Shown here: positions 14,903 through 22,898 of the stretch, in pieces
How positions within the stretch are numbered: the stretch's first letter is position 1
Layout: every line of letters begins with the position of its first letter
Assembly (NCBI GenBank): GCA_036626215.1
Contig: JAZKSG010000013.1
Location: 1 to 30,428, forward strand
Direction: 5' to 3'
Length of the DNA stretch: 30,428 nucleotides
Source: JAZKSG01 sp036626215
Lineage (GTDB): Archaea > Thermoplasmatota > E2 > DHVEG-1
Made by a program: the position numbers and the translations under genes
Notes under the pieces: model-generated
What the model was told of the DNA's origin: nothing
Database searches by the model: none
The model's input: the letters and a program-made list of their open reading frames with translations, nothing else

Positions 14903-15688
14903 ATGAATTTGAAAAAATCTGATAAAATTATAGCAATTGTAGGTGTAGTAATTTTAGTTTTAGCAGGTATAGGTATATATGTAGCTTCACAGGGAGAACC
15001 TGAAGAGAAAGAGGAAGAACCCATAGAAGAAACCAATTTTTACACAGTTACAAATGAAGAAAAAACTGTATCGACATCACCGGATAATACCGATTACTTA
15101 GTTAAAAATAAAATATTAAAAAAGAGGAGTCAACCCTATCTTGGAACTTTGAATTTAACTCAAGACAACCTTAAAAACGTAGAATTTACTGTTGAATATC
15201 AAGATAGCATCTCAGGCATGCTTTTCGGTTTGTTAAAGAAAGCTGGAAGAGACACTTTAACTATTGAAATAATGGATGAAGACAATGAAGTAATTGAAAA
15301 ACAGCAGATAACCGGCTCAGGAAATACTACTATTACAGTTCCCATTGGCGACGCGATACAGATGGGGGAAATAGAAGCTGAAAGCAGAGAAGAAGCTGAA
15401 AGTATTCTTGAGGAAGAATATTTCACTTATGACAAAACATATAATGTTAGAGTTAGTATAAATGTCAAAGAAGGTTTTCTCAGACCGATTGCTTTGTTAC
15501 GTGAAGTAATGAAGAATGATCAGTTTGATCTAAACGTGGAATACACCTATTTCGACTACTCTTTAATGGAAGAGGAAACTGGTGGAGACAACGTGGAAGA
15601 TGATGAAACATCTTTGAGTACAAACAGAGACAAAAGTATATACAAGTCAGAAGCATTTAATAACATGGTAACTACAGGTAGCTTATAA
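14903..15688 (+). CDS. Membrane-anchored protein of unknown function
   Basis: 261 aa. AGGTGA lies 11 bases before the ATG. A single N-terminal helix (~8-28, IIAIVGVVILVLAGIGIYV) acts as signal anchor, followed by an E-rich linker (GEPEEKEEEPIEE). The main body (~45-225) is probably exported and mixed alpha/beta. It has strands such as LGTLNLTQDNLKNVEFTVEY and TLTIEIMDEDNEVIEKQQI and a helix-rich acidic stretch (EAESREEAESILEEEY). The tail is acidic and low-complexity. No family is recognised and no catalytic signature is visible. It stands alone, with 174 AT-rich bases upstream that contain TATA-like TTTTTATAAAC (14752-14762). It ends 30 bases from the convergent pelA. Confidence 0.7.
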   Translation: MNLKKSDKIIAIVGVVILVLAGIGIYVASQGEPEEKEEEPIEETNFYTVTNEEKTVSTSPDNTDYLVKNKILKKRSQPYLGTLNLTQDNLKNVEFTVEYQDSISGMLFGLLKKAGRDTLTIEIMDEDNEVIEKQQITGSGNTTITVPIGDAIQMGEIEAESREEAESILEEEYFTYDKTYNVRVSINVKEGFLRPIALLREVMKNDQFDLNVEYTYFDYSLMEEETGGDNVEDDETSLSTNRDKSIYKSEAFNNMVTTGSL

Positions 15689-15718
15689 AAAAATCTTTTT
15701 CATCTCTCTTTTTATCTT

Positions 15719-16765
15719 TTATATTTTAAATCTTAAAATAGCTCCAACTCCACCTAATCCTTGCAATTTTTCTCCTGCCTCATGCATCGTATTTATTATA
15801 GTAAACTGAGATTTGTTTTCCTTAGCAATCTGTAAAAGTTTTTCTCCCTCTGATGTACGGGTTAATTCATCAGTTAAAAGAAGATGTTCTACCGCCCCAT
15901 TTTTCAAAGCATATTCAACTTTTTCCATCCCATAAGAAGCTAAACCATTTTTTTTGATTTCTCTAAAAAGTTTTTCCACCAACTCGGTTTCATAGACTAC
16001 ACGGTTTTCTTTAGTAATCTGTTTAACCACACCAGATTTAATAGCTTCCATAACGCCGTTCATACCTGCTTGACCTGCGTTATGAACAACATAATTATCA
16101 AAAATTTCAGGATGCTTCTCTTTTCCAAATTTAACAAAACGATCTTTGACAAAACCTGGCCCCAATATCACCAATGTTCCTCCGGGTTTCTTGTTGTTCT
16201 CTACCACAGTTATAATCTCACCGAAATATTCTTTCTCGTTATAGCTATCTGTATCATACATTTTACCAGATTTTTTTGAATCAATATCAGCGATTTTCTC
16301 TACTCCACTCTGCCTTAAAACAGCGATGGTAGCAGTTTCATCATCTAAAGATACAAAGGTTAACAAAGCCTGTTTACTCTGCCTAACGGCTTCTTTTAGA
16401 CGATCCAGCTGATGATCCTTCCAGTCGTCTTTGATAATGGTTATAGGTGTCATTTTTTCTGCTTCAACGTTAAAAGTATGATGGGAACCATGCTCCTGAG
16501 GTCCTTCCTCTATAACTCCTTGTACACGTAATCTATCAGAAAATTTATGGAACTCTACATCCTCAACTCTTAAACCAAGTTTCATCTTTTTTTTACTAGG
16601 TTTTTTTGCTCTCTGCATATCATCTCTTTGTTCTTCTGTCCTAAAAGTAACCATTCTTACAAGATCATCTTCTTCGATTACATTATAAAGATGCCAGATG
16701 TCATCTAAATTCTCCGGAACAACTTTTATTTCCTCCCGCTCTTTATCCTGATAAACTATCTTCAT
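15719..16765 (-). CDS. pelA: Pelota (aPelota/Dom34), mRNA surveillance and ribosome rescue factor
   Basis: 348 aa. Pelota enters the empty A site of stalled ribosomes and, with ABCE1, splits them. The three domains are recognisable. Residues 1-~130 form the Sm-like N-terminal domain (NLDDIWHLYNVIEEDDLV, TFRTEEQ, LRVQGVIEEGP, GSHHTFNVE). Residues ~130-260 form the central eRF1-like domain (ALLTFVSLDDETATIAVLRQSG, VILGPGFVKDRF, VHNAGQAGMNGVMEAI); it lacks the GGQ motif of release factors, as expected. The C-terminal domain contains GLASYGMEKVEYALKNGAVE and ends GLGGVGAILRF. The start ATG overlaps the stop of rqcH by four bases, so translation of the two is probably coupled. Confidence 0.95.
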   Translation of the reverse strand: MKIVYQDKEREEIKVVPENLDDIWHLYNVIEEDDLVRMVTFRTEEQRDDMQRAKKPSKKKMKLGLRVEDVEFHKFSDRLRVQGVIEEGPQEHGSHHTFNVEAEKMTPITIIKDDWKDHQLDRLKEAVRQSKQALLTFVSLDDETATIAVLRQSGVEKIADIDSKKSGKMYDTDSYNEKEYFGEIITVVENNKKPGGTLVILGPGFVKDRFVKFGKEKHPEIFDNYVVHNAGQAGMNGVMEAIKSGVVKQITKENRVVYETELVEKLFREIKKNGLASYGMEKVEYALKNGAVEHLLLTDELTRTSEGEKLLQIAKENKSQFTIINTMHEAGEKLQGLGGVGAILRFKI

Positions 16766-18759
16766 AATTTTACTCCTTCTGAATCAACAATAACGCATCC
16801 GCCAGGGGGCATGACTCTACTAATATCTTCAACGTCTTCATCGAAAACATCAGCGATTTTATTAGCAACATCACTTTTTTTAACGTTACCTGGCTCCAAT
16901 ACAACATACCGATCTGAATGTTTTTTCAAAGCAGCAACTGGTCCACCCATCACTTTTTCAACTCCGCCAACCATAATTTTACCTATCGCTACTTCAAGTT
17001 TACATTTATGATAATTACGTTTACCTCGGATTATAAAAGCGCCACGTGGGACAAATTCTCCGCTCTGAGGGGATTTACTCACCTGTTCAGGGTGAACCCA
17101 ATAGGCTTCTGCCTCAGCAAACTGTTTCCAAGCTTTACTATAGCTAGCAGCAAAAACACAGCTCTCCTTTAAAGTCTCTTCAGAAATCTCTATTTCTTTG
17201 TTATCAATGTCTCTTTTTTTAACTACAATGCTAGGGGCGCCACTAATATCGGCATGAACATACCGATCTCCTTCTTTCAAATACTTTTTTACAACTTCAT
17301 CATTGGTTTTAGCATCCCTACCTCCAACTACAACATTTCTGTCACTACTTATAAACCAACGATATTTTTCGAACCAAAAATTCTTTCTTTTCTTCTTTTT
17401 TGCAAAAAACTCCTTTCGCTCTTTTTCCTTTTTTTTCTCCTCAATCGCTTTTTCTTTTTCAGCTTTTTTGATTTCCTCCAAAGTTTTATCTATACTTTTT
17501 TTTGCTCCTCTCAGTTTACTCTTCATTTTTTTACTTTCATTATACGCTTTTTCAGCGTTTTTCGATACAGATTTACGGAAATCAAGTTTAACATCATAAA
17601 AATCATTGGAAGTGTCGTTTAACTCTATAAGTAAAAGATTTTCACGTGGATCAAATTTTTTTACAAAATCCAAATTGTTTATCTTGTCGATACCTTCATT
17701 TTTATCTTTTAAATCTAAAACTTTTTCAACCGCCTTAAGAAGTTTTTTGATTTTCTGATAATGAAGATAAATCAGTTCTCCTTCTCTTTTTTTCTGATCT
17801 ATTTTCCCTTTCAGTTCTTCTACTTTCTTTTTCTGTTGTTTTAATCTATGACGTAGTTTACTAATCAATTCGTCTTTTTTGCTTTTTTTACTCTCTTTCC
17901 TTTCTTTTTTTGGTTCCTTGGTTTCTATAAAATGTTGCAGACTCCGGGTAAAACTTTCACTTTCTTCAAATTCGACTTTCTCGTAGCTTTTAAACTCAAA
18001 AGGCAAAACATCTACTACATTATTATTCTCTTTCACCAAAACAGGACTAAATTCTTTTTTTTCAAATTTGTCTAAAAATTTTTGAAAGCTTTCATAGGTT
18101 TTATCTATAACATCTTGTCCAATATCTTCGACTTTAATATTTTTATCTACATCTGCTCGAGTACAAATTTCTTCAGCTACTGCCCCACCCATGTTGAAAC
18201 TTACCGCTAAAGTCCTAACTAGATCAGCATCACTTTCTTTTAAAACCTCTACAAACTTTTCTTTATCTACTTCAAAAGGATTCAACTGAGAAGGTGGAGG
18301 AGTATATGTTTTCTGACCTTTTATCGTTCTGTGAGACCAAAATTGTTTTATAAACGGTAGAATAATTTTTTCATCTGGATCAACCAAAATTATGTTACCA
18401 TCAGAGAGAAACTCTATCATAACAGTGTACTCGCCATGTTTTTTTCTTATTTTTAATTTTATTACTCTGTCAAACTCATGTTGTTCTACTCCGCTGATTC
18501 TTCCGTTTTGTAGATATTTCCGCATAGTCATAGCAAAAGTAGTAGGTTTCTGAGGAGTCTTAACCCTTCGATCAGTGACACAAAGTAGTTGTCCAGTACG
18601 GATAAAAATTGATTCCTTGTTCTTTGTATCGACATGCCTAAATCTAATCAAAACTTCGTTTTCGGAAAGCTGATAAATTTTATCAAGATAACTACCTACG
18701 ATATCTTGTAATTCTGATACGATAACATAGATATCGAAGGAGGATAACGGTCTTTGCAT
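16762..18759 (-). CDS. rqcH: RqcH/NFACT-family ribosome quality control protein
   Basis: 665 aa. RqcH (NEMF/Rqc2 in eukaryotes) binds split large subunits that hold stuck nascent chains and recruits tRNA-Ala to add C-terminal tails. The NFACT-N domain (~1-250) has LSSFDIYVIVSELQ, FAMTMRKYLQNGRI and the functional D-R pair, here at D97-R98 in HEFDRVI. A helical segment and two long coiled-coil arms (~290-370 and ~400-460, very K/E-rich) follow. The NFACT-R domain (~465-575) contains WFEKYRWFISSDRNVVVGGRDA and YVHADISGAPSIVVKK. The C-terminal domain ends VMPPGGCVIVDSEG. All domains are intact. The gene starts 11 bases after a predicted transcription start and is the first gene of an operon with pelA. 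Confidence 0.95.
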   Translation of the reverse strand: MQRPLSSFDIYVIVSELQDIVGSYLDKIYQLSENEVLIRFRHVDTKNKESIFIRTGQLLCVTDRRVKTPQKPTTFAMTMRKYLQNGRISGVEQHEFDRVIKLKIRKKHGEYTVMIEFLSDGNIILVDPDEKIILPFIKQFWSHRTIKGQKTYTPPPSQLNPFEVDKEKFVEVLKESDADLVRTLAVSFNMGGAVAEEICTRADVDKNIKVEDIGQDVIDKTYESFQKFLDKFEKKEFSPVLVKENNNVVDVLPFEFKSYEKVEFEESESFTRSLQHFIETKEPKKERKESKKSKKDELISKLRHRLKQQKKKVEELKGKIDQKKREGELIYLHYQKIKKLLKAVEKVLDLKDKNEGIDKINNLDFVKKFDPRENLLLIELNDTSNDFYDVKLDFRKSVSKNAEKAYNESKKMKSKLRGAKKSIDKTLEEIKKAEKEKAIEEKKKEKERKEFFAKKKKRKNFWFEKYRWFISSDRNVVVGGRDAKTNDEVVKKYLKEGDRYVHADISGAPSIVVKKRDIDNKEIEISEETLKESCVFAASYSKAWKQFAEAEAYWVHPEQVSKSPQSGEFVPRGAFIIRGKRNYHKCKLEVAIGKIMVGGVEKVMGGPVAALKKHSDRYVVLEPGNVKKSDVANKIADVFDEDVEDISRVMPPGGCVIVDSEGVKL

Positions 18760-18790
18760 ATCTTTTTCAGAATCGTTAATGAAATATATG

Positions 18791-18800
18791 TCTTAAAAAG
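18791..18800 (-). promoter_or_regulatory. TATA box of the rqcH-pelA operon
   Basis: Read on the - strand, CTTTTTAAGA with a G/C/purine-rich element (AGCC) before it is centred ~26 bases before position 18770, giving a leader of about 11 nt to the ATG at 18759. Confidence 0.5.
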
Positions 18801-18849
18801 GCTATCATAAAAAAAGAGAAAAGAGGAGGGGATGGGATTTGAAAGCAAA

Positions 18850-18858
18850 TTTTTAAAG
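18850..18858 (+). promoter_or_regulatory. TATA-like element of a possible small transcript
   Basis: TTTTTAAAG is centred 26 bases before 18881. A transcript starting there would begin at an ATG (15-codon ORF, 18881-18928) and run into two strong hairpins. No known gene uses this promoter unless it supplies a long leader for the DUF763 gene. Confidence 0.35.
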
Positions 18859-18880
18859 GGTTGAGGAATTTGAAAATTAT

Positions 18881-19041
18881 ATGGCAGAAATGCCCGAAAG
18901 GGGAACTGGGCATTTCCCCCGTATCTAAGTCGTCTTTCTAACAGCCAAATAGTTGTTCATCATTTAAATACCTAAACAAGGGAGGACGTTGAAAGTATTC
19001 ATCGGCTTTGTCACAAAATTTAGGAATACTTTCAACTACCT
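18881..19041 (+). ncRNA. Possible structured RNA or leader with two hairpins
   Basis: Hairpin 1: GAAATGCCC (18887-18895) pairs with GGGCATTTC (18908-18916), nine pairs with a 12-nt loop; an alternative GGGGAA/TTCCCC pairing overlaps it. Hairpin 2: GTTGAAAGTATTC (18988-19000) pairs with GAATACTTTCAAC (19024-19036), 13 perfect pairs with a 23-nt loop. It is extended by AGG/CCT across a 2x2 internal loop. A TATA-like element precedes hairpin 1 at the right distance. The region is richer in G and C than other gaps. It matches no riboswitch, RNase P or SRP RNA feature I can recognise. An antisense reading frame crosses it (ending at 18938), so a decayed - strand gene is an alternative. Confidence 0.35.
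18988..19036. repeat. 13-bp perfect inverted repeat
   Basis: GTTGAAAGTATTC and its exact reverse complement are separated by 23 bases. No second copy was found in the window, and no duplicated flanks were seen that would mark a mobile element end. Confidence 0.7.
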
Positions 19042-19085
19042 GAGGAAATCTCTTATATTGCTTTACTTGAATTAACAAAAAGTGT

Positions 19086-20207
19086 ATGGTTAAAACTGGT
19101 ACTGCGAATCTTCCTTTACACCCAGGTAGAGCACCACGTTGGTTGTTCAAACGTATGGTTAAACTTTCCAGAGGTATAACTGATGTTATGATTTATGAAT
19201 ATAGTCGTGAGGAGTTTCTCCGGCGTCTCTCTGATCCCTTCTGGTTTCAAGCTTTCTCTTGTGCACTTGGGTTCGATTGGCACAGTAGCGGTACAACTAC
19301 TGTTACATGCGGAGCGTTAAAAGAAGCTATAGATCCTGAGGAATATGGTTTTGCTATTGCTGGTGGTAAAGGTAAAGCTTCTTTGAAAACTCTGGATGAA
19401 ATAATGACAAACGGTGAAAATTTCTGTTTTTCCTCTTCGAAAATAGAGGATTTAAAGTATTCTAGTCGAATGACTGCTAAAGTTGATAACAGTGCTGTTC
19501 AGGATGATCATCAGTTGTATCATCATGTTTTTGCTTTCACTGAAGATGGATGTTGGTGTGTAATCCAACAAGGGTTGAATCCGAACAGTAGTTATGCTCG
19601 TCGTTATCATTGGTTTTCTAAAAATTTTGATAGTTTCGTCTCTGATCCTCATGACTCGATTCTTGGTGAGAAGACTGGTTTTGATGTTTTAGATATGGTT
19701 TCTAAAGATAGTGGGAATTGTCAAAAAACCTGTGTGGATTTGATTAATGACAACCCTCAGCATTTGCAACGGGATTGGAGTCGTTTAACGCGTTCTTCTA
19801 AACAAAAATCTTTAGATGATTGGGCAAACAAAACAGTTGATGTTGTAAATGTTGAAAATTTGGATATGCCGCGGGTTATAAACTGGAGACGTATGCGTGA
19901 AATTTATGAGTTTCAACCAACTGGTTTTGAAGAGTTGTTATCTATGAGAGGTGTTGGCCCTAAAACTGTTAGAGCTTTGGCTTTGATATCTGATCTTATT
20001 TATGGTGATAAACCAAGTTGGGATGATCCTGTAAAATATAGTTTTGCAGTAGGTGGGAAAGACGGTGTACCTTTTCCTGTAGATCAGAAAGTGATGGATG
20101 AATCCACTAGTATGATTAAACAGGGTGTTGAACAGGCTAAACTTGGCGATAGAGAAAAACTTCGTGCTTTTAAAAGACTAAAAAATTTTGTGGATAAAAA
20201 TCAGTAG
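19086..20207 (+). CDS. DUF763 family protein
   Basis: 373 aa. The family start is unmistakable: KTGTANLPLHPGRAPRWLFKRMVKLSR. Other conserved stretches are DPFWFQAFSCALGFDWHSSG, TVTCGALKEAI, GIAGGKGKA-like sequence (here AIAGGKGKAS) and QDDHQLYHHVFAF. Near 282-300 is a helix-hairpin-helix, LLSMRGVGPKTVRALALI, which in other proteins binds DNA backbone; a nucleic-acid role is therefore likely, but the function of DUF763 is not established. Length fits the family. The start ATG lies ~28 bases after TATA-like CTTATATT (19051-19058), suggesting a leaderless or nearly leaderless mRNA. Its stop codon is directly followed by the 3' end of a convergent tRNA gene with no base between. Confidence 0.9.
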   Translation: MVKTGTANLPLHPGRAPRWLFKRMVKLSRGITDVMIYEYSREEFLRRLSDPFWFQAFSCALGFDWHSSGTTTVTCGALKEAIDPEEYGFAIAGGKGKASLKTLDEIMTNGENFCFSSSKIEDLKYSSRMTAKVDNSAVQDDHQLYHHVFAFTEDGCWCVIQQGLNPNSSYARRYHWFSKNFDSFVSDPHDSILGEKTGFDVLDMVSKDSGNCQKTCVDLINDNPQHLQRDWSRLTRSSKQKSLDDWANKTVDVVNVENLDMPRVINWRRMREIYEFQPTGFEELLSMRGVGPKTVRALALISDLIYGDKPSWDDPVKYSFAVGGKDGVPFPVDQKVMDESTSMIKQGVEQAKLGDREKLRAFKRLKNFVDKNQ

Positions 20208-20281
20208 TGGGCCCGGCCGGATTTGAACCGACGACCATCTGGTTATGAGCCAGACGCTCCACCAGACTAAGCTACGGGCCC
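20208..20281 (-). tRNA. tRNA with anticodon CAU (elongator Met or Ile2)
   Basis: On the - strand: acceptor GGGCCCG/CGGGCCC, D-arm GCTTAGTCTGGTGGAGC, anticodon stem TCTGG/CCAGA with loop CTCATAA (anticodon at 20247-20245), T-arm GTCGG-TTCAAAT-CCGGC, discriminator A. It lacks the A1-U72 and GGG/CCC marks of the initiator. In archaea CAU is used by elongator Met and by Ile2, whose C34 becomes agmatidine; sequence alone does not settle which. CCA is not encoded. Confidence 0.93.
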
Positions 20282-20580
20282 TTTAATATAAAGCCATTTT
20301 TCTTCTTTTGGAACATCGTAATAAATTCTTCATATAAAAAACTATAACCGTCAAAAAATCTTTTAATCGACTGGCTGTTGTTATTTAATTCTTTAGTGTA
20401 TTGTCATGTTTTTTTGGTTTGGAAAAATTTAGGTTGAGCGAAGATTTGAAAAAATCTTATCTTTATTTCAAAGAGAAATCTATGCTGAAAAATAAATTGT
20501 TGTAGGATATCCTGAAAATGGAGTTGATTTTTCACTTTAAATAAAGAAAAAAATTGATTTTTTTTTTGGTTTGAAAGCAT
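20282..20580. other. AT-rich intergenic region, no gene seen
   Basis: About 300 bases between the tRNA and the small ORF, with T-runs (e.g. 20560-20570) and stops in all frames. A TATA-like TATAAAAAACTATAA (20333-20347) may serve the tRNA on the - strand. Nothing else could be supported. Confidence 0.35.
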
Positions 20581-20694
20581 TTATTCTTTCATAGATTTCC
20601 AAAAGGAGGCGAGTTCTCGATTCAATTCCGCTTTCCATATGAGAAATTGTAAATCTTCAGGTTTTTCCTCGCGATTAGAAATATTTTTTTTCAT
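20581..20694 (-). CDS. Hypothetical small protein, 37 aa
   Basis: A short frame in an otherwise empty gap: MKKNISNREEKPEDLQFLIW opens it, and a charged amphipathic helix (AELNRELASFWKSMKE) ends it. Support: GGGGAGAAGGG, a strong purine ribosome site, lies 4-5 bases before the ATG at 20694. TATA-like CTTTTTATAA (20757-20766 on the - strand) would start a transcript near 20735. An in-frame ATG at 20712 would give 43 aa but overlaps the ribosome site. Composition is protein-like, with no low-complexity runs. No family is recognised. It could be a small regulator or adaptor; chance is also possible at this length. Confidence 0.4.
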   Translation of the reverse strand: MKKNISNREEKPEDLQFLIWKAELNRELASFWKSMKE

Positions 20695-20756
20695 TTTTTC
20701 CCTTCTCCCCATTTAACCACCCTAGGGCATAGCTATGTTAATGTTTGTCACTCGAC

Positions 20757-20766
20757 TTATAAAAAG
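20757..20766 (-). promoter_or_regulatory. TATA-like element of the 37-aa ORF
   Basis: CTTTTTATAA on the - strand lies ~26 bases before 20735, giving a leader of about 40 nt that contains the GGGGAGAAGGG tract. The same AT-rich segment could also act for priL in the other direction. Confidence 0.35.
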
Positions 20767-20881
20767 TTGTCGTGTTATTATGTCATAATGATATTTTCCA
20801 AATATTTCTCTAAAAATGGGGTAAATTTCTTTAATAGTTTCTCTTTATTTTCTTTCTGCAAAATTTTTGTTCTGATTGAAA

Positions 20882-21949
20882 ATGGTGGAACTAAAAACGT
20901 TATCTCGATATCCATTCCTCGATGTTTCTAGAGATTATGTTAGTGAAAATGATATAACGGTTAAGGAATTGTTTGATGACCCGCTGTATGAAAGAGCTAG
21001 AGTGATCGGCATTGAAAGGATAGATAATGCTTTTGAAAATGGTGATGTAGGTGAGAGAAGTCTCGCTACAAAAAATGATTGCATCATGGAACTTCTTTCT
21101 TATCCGATTGCTCGAATGATAACAGTTTGTGTTGGAAATACATATTTCAAAAGACGTTATGCTCTTGGAGAGGCTGTTCATGCATATAAAAATTTGATTA
21201 AAGAAAATATTTCTTTTCTTTTGGATGTTGCAGAGGAATTTGATTTAAAAGTTAAGCAGGATGAGAATGATAAACTAAGTGTCTATTTTACTGATTATCT
21301 GCATAGTGCCCCTACTCGTTATAAAAGTTGGAAGATGATTAATCGAGACATGAAAAATGGTTATGTCTATCTCTCTAAGAGGAATCTTGCTAGGCTTATA
21401 CAAGAAAAACTGAGAGATCGTATAAATTATGAGCTTGATCAAAAAGATTGTAATCAGCTGATATACAAAACTTTTGAGGAAGATATTGAAAGATTTCGTA
21501 ACAAACTTAAGCTGCGGAAAAAAAAGATATCTGCGAAACCGATTGGTGAATTCAAAACTGAAATGCTTCCGCCTTGTATGAAAAACATTCTTTCTAGTAT
21601 ACAAAACGGTGAAAACGTGCCACATATGGGTCGTTTTGCCTTTGTCTCATTTCTCAACTCTTTGAGTCTAAATGTTAATGAAATCCTTAAACTCTTTAGT
21701 AGTGCCCCCGATTATGAAGAAGAAAAAACACGTTATCAGGTGGAACATATCACAGGTAGAGGTTCTTCAACTTCTTATAAACCACCTAGCTGTGAAAAAA
21801 TGAATACCTATGGTTTATGTCCAACTGAAGAAAAAGATCGTCTCTGTAAAAAAGTGCCACATCCTATGAGTTATTATAGAGCTAAATGGCGTAGATCAAA
21901 AAAAGATAAGAAAAAATCAACGAAGAAAAAAAGGGAGAATAAAAAATGA
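20882..21949 (+). CDS. priL: DNA primase large subunit
   Basis: 355 aa from the ATG at 20882; a TTG six bases earlier is less likely. PriL partners the catalytic PriS in making RNA primers for replication. The N-terminal helical domain begins LKTLSRYPFLDVSRDYV. The C-terminal part carries four cysteines expected to hold a 4Fe-4S cluster: C232 (LPPCMKNIL), C304 and C313 (CEKMNTYGLC), C322 (RLCKKVPHPMSYY). GRFAFVSFLNSL and the HPMSYYRAKW end are family-typical. The tail is a lysine-rich run. The stop overlaps the ATG of tmk by four bases, forming a two-gene replication/nucleotide operon. PriS is not in this window. Confidence 0.93.
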   Translation: MVELKTLSRYPFLDVSRDYVSENDITVKELFDDPLYERARVIGIERIDNAFENGDVGERSLATKNDCIMELLSYPIARMITVCVGNTYFKRRYALGEAVHAYKNLIKENISFLLDVAEEFDLKVKQDENDKLSVYFTDYLHSAPTRYKSWKMINRDMKNGYVYLSKRNLARLIQEKLRDRINYELDQKDCNQLIYKTFEEDIERFRNKLKLRKKKISAKPIGEFKTEMLPPCMKNILSSIQNGENVPHMGRFAFVSFLNSLSLNVNEILKLFSSAPDYEEEKTRYQVEHITGRGSSTSYKPPSCEKMNTYGLCPTEEKDRLCKKVPHPMSYYRAKWRRSKKDKKKSTKKKRENKK

Positions 21950-22536
21950 AAAATTTCGTTACTTTTGAAGGTATCGACGGTTCAGGTAAATCTACAGTTT
22001 CTAAATTAGTTTATAAAAAAATGAAGGAAGAGGGATTTGATGTAGTTCTAACTCAGGAACCTACTGATTCCTGGATTGGAGAACAAGTCAAAAGATGTAT
22101 CAAAGAAGATACTGATCCTTTTGTCACCAGTTTTACTTTTATTTCTGATCGTATACTCCATGGAAAAAAAATCGAAAGATGGATTGATGAAGGAAAAACT
22201 GTCTTATGTGATAGATATGCAGAGTCTACCTATGCGTATCAAAGTGTACAGATGGAAGATCTTGTTGATGAACCTGTTAAATGGCTGAAAGATTTGTCGA
22301 AAAACCGTATTCCTATACCCGACAAGACGTTTCTTTTTATATTGGATCCAGAGGAGGCTATATCTCGTATTCAGGATAGAGATGACTTAATCCCTTTTGA
22401 AAAACAAAAATTTTTAGATAAGGTACAGAAAAATTATCTTAAAATCTGTGAAGGAAGTCGTTTTAAAAAAGTTGATGCCTCTCAAAGTATTAATAGACTC
22501 GTTGATATCTGTTATAAAGTTATAGAGAAGGATTAA
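21946..22536 (+). CDS. tmk: Thymidylate kinase
   Basis: 196 aa. Phosphorylates dTMP to dTDP with ATP. P-loop FEGIDGSGKST (residues 8-17), TQEPTDSWIGEQ (the EPT motif that contacts the phosphates), FISDRILH, the DRY signature in LCDRYAESTYAYQ, IPDKTFLFILDPEEAISRI, and a lid region RIQDRDDLIPFE. All core motifs are intact and length is normal. ATGA overlap with priL implies translational coupling and joint supply of replication needs. The start is fixed by the overlap and by the P-loop lying at the N terminus. Confidence 0.95.
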   Translation: MKNFVTFEGIDGSGKSTVSKLVYKKMKEEGFDVVLTQEPTDSWIGEQVKRCIKEDTDPFVTSFTFISDRILHGKKIERWIDEGKTVLCDRYAESTYAYQSVQMEDLVDEPVKWLKDLSKNRIPIPDKTFLFILDPEEAISRIQDRDDLIPFEKQKFLDKVQKNYLKICEGSRFKKVDASQSINRLVDICYKVIEKD

Positions 22537-22646
22537 TTTCTTGTTATTATCTATTAAATTGGATAATTTACTATATGGGGACAAAAAAATAAAAATAGTG
22601 GATGTTTGTTAATAATAAAAAACGTATCACTGAGTTGATATAAAAA

Positions 22647-22892
22647 ATGGAAAAAATTGACCATAAGTGGATTGGGAAAACCGTTATGAGTAAAGAGGGA
22701 ATCCCCATAGGTAAAATAAAAAACCTTCTTTCTGATGAGATAGAAGATGCCACTTCTGTCATATTGGAACCTTTAGAAGATAATGATAAAATAGAGATTT
22801 TAACTCGTAATAATGATGGAGATTTTGTTTGTCCTTCTCATAAGCTGTCTCAGGTAAAAGATACCATAATACTTGAAGATCGTTTCGAATAA
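22647..22892 (+). CDS. PRC-barrel domain protein
   Basis: 81 aa, a single PRC-barrel: WIGKTVMSKEGIPIGKIKNLL gives the first strands and the typical G-x-x-V...G-x-x-IGKI pattern, then VILEPLEDNDKIEI and FVCPSHKLSQVKDTIIL. PRC barrels occur in photosynthetic reaction centre H subunits, RimM, and many small archaeal proteins of unknown role that may bind RNA, protein or metal. Stand-alone archaeal versions are commonly 75-100 aa, matching this one. It lies 110 bases after tmk with no strong ribosome site, and ends 6 bases before the convergent TreT-like gene. Confidence 0.85.
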   Translation: MEKIDHKWIGKTVMSKEGIPIGKIKNLLSDEIEDATSVILEPLEDNDKIEILTRNNDGDFVCPSHKLSQVKDTIILEDRFE

Positions 22893-22898
22893 AATTTT

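Noticed and set aside
14755..15036. 93-aa hydrophobic - strand frame
   Set aside because: It is antisense to the N terminus and promoter region of the 261-aa protein, with low-complexity F/I/Y content.
15689..15720. Hairpin terminator between the 261-aa gene and pelA
   Set aside because: Only T- and A-rich sequence is present, with no stem of useful length.
17254..17622. Long F/S-rich + strand frames at 17254 and 17303
   Set aside because: They are the antisense of the lysine- and glutamate-rich coiled coil of rqcH, which keeps stops rare on the other strand.
18938..19150. 70-aa - strand frame ending next to the hairpins
   Set aside because: Its first third is antisense to the conserved start of the DUF763 protein, and the rest matches no family I recognise. 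A decayed gene or transposase end remains possible but is not supported.
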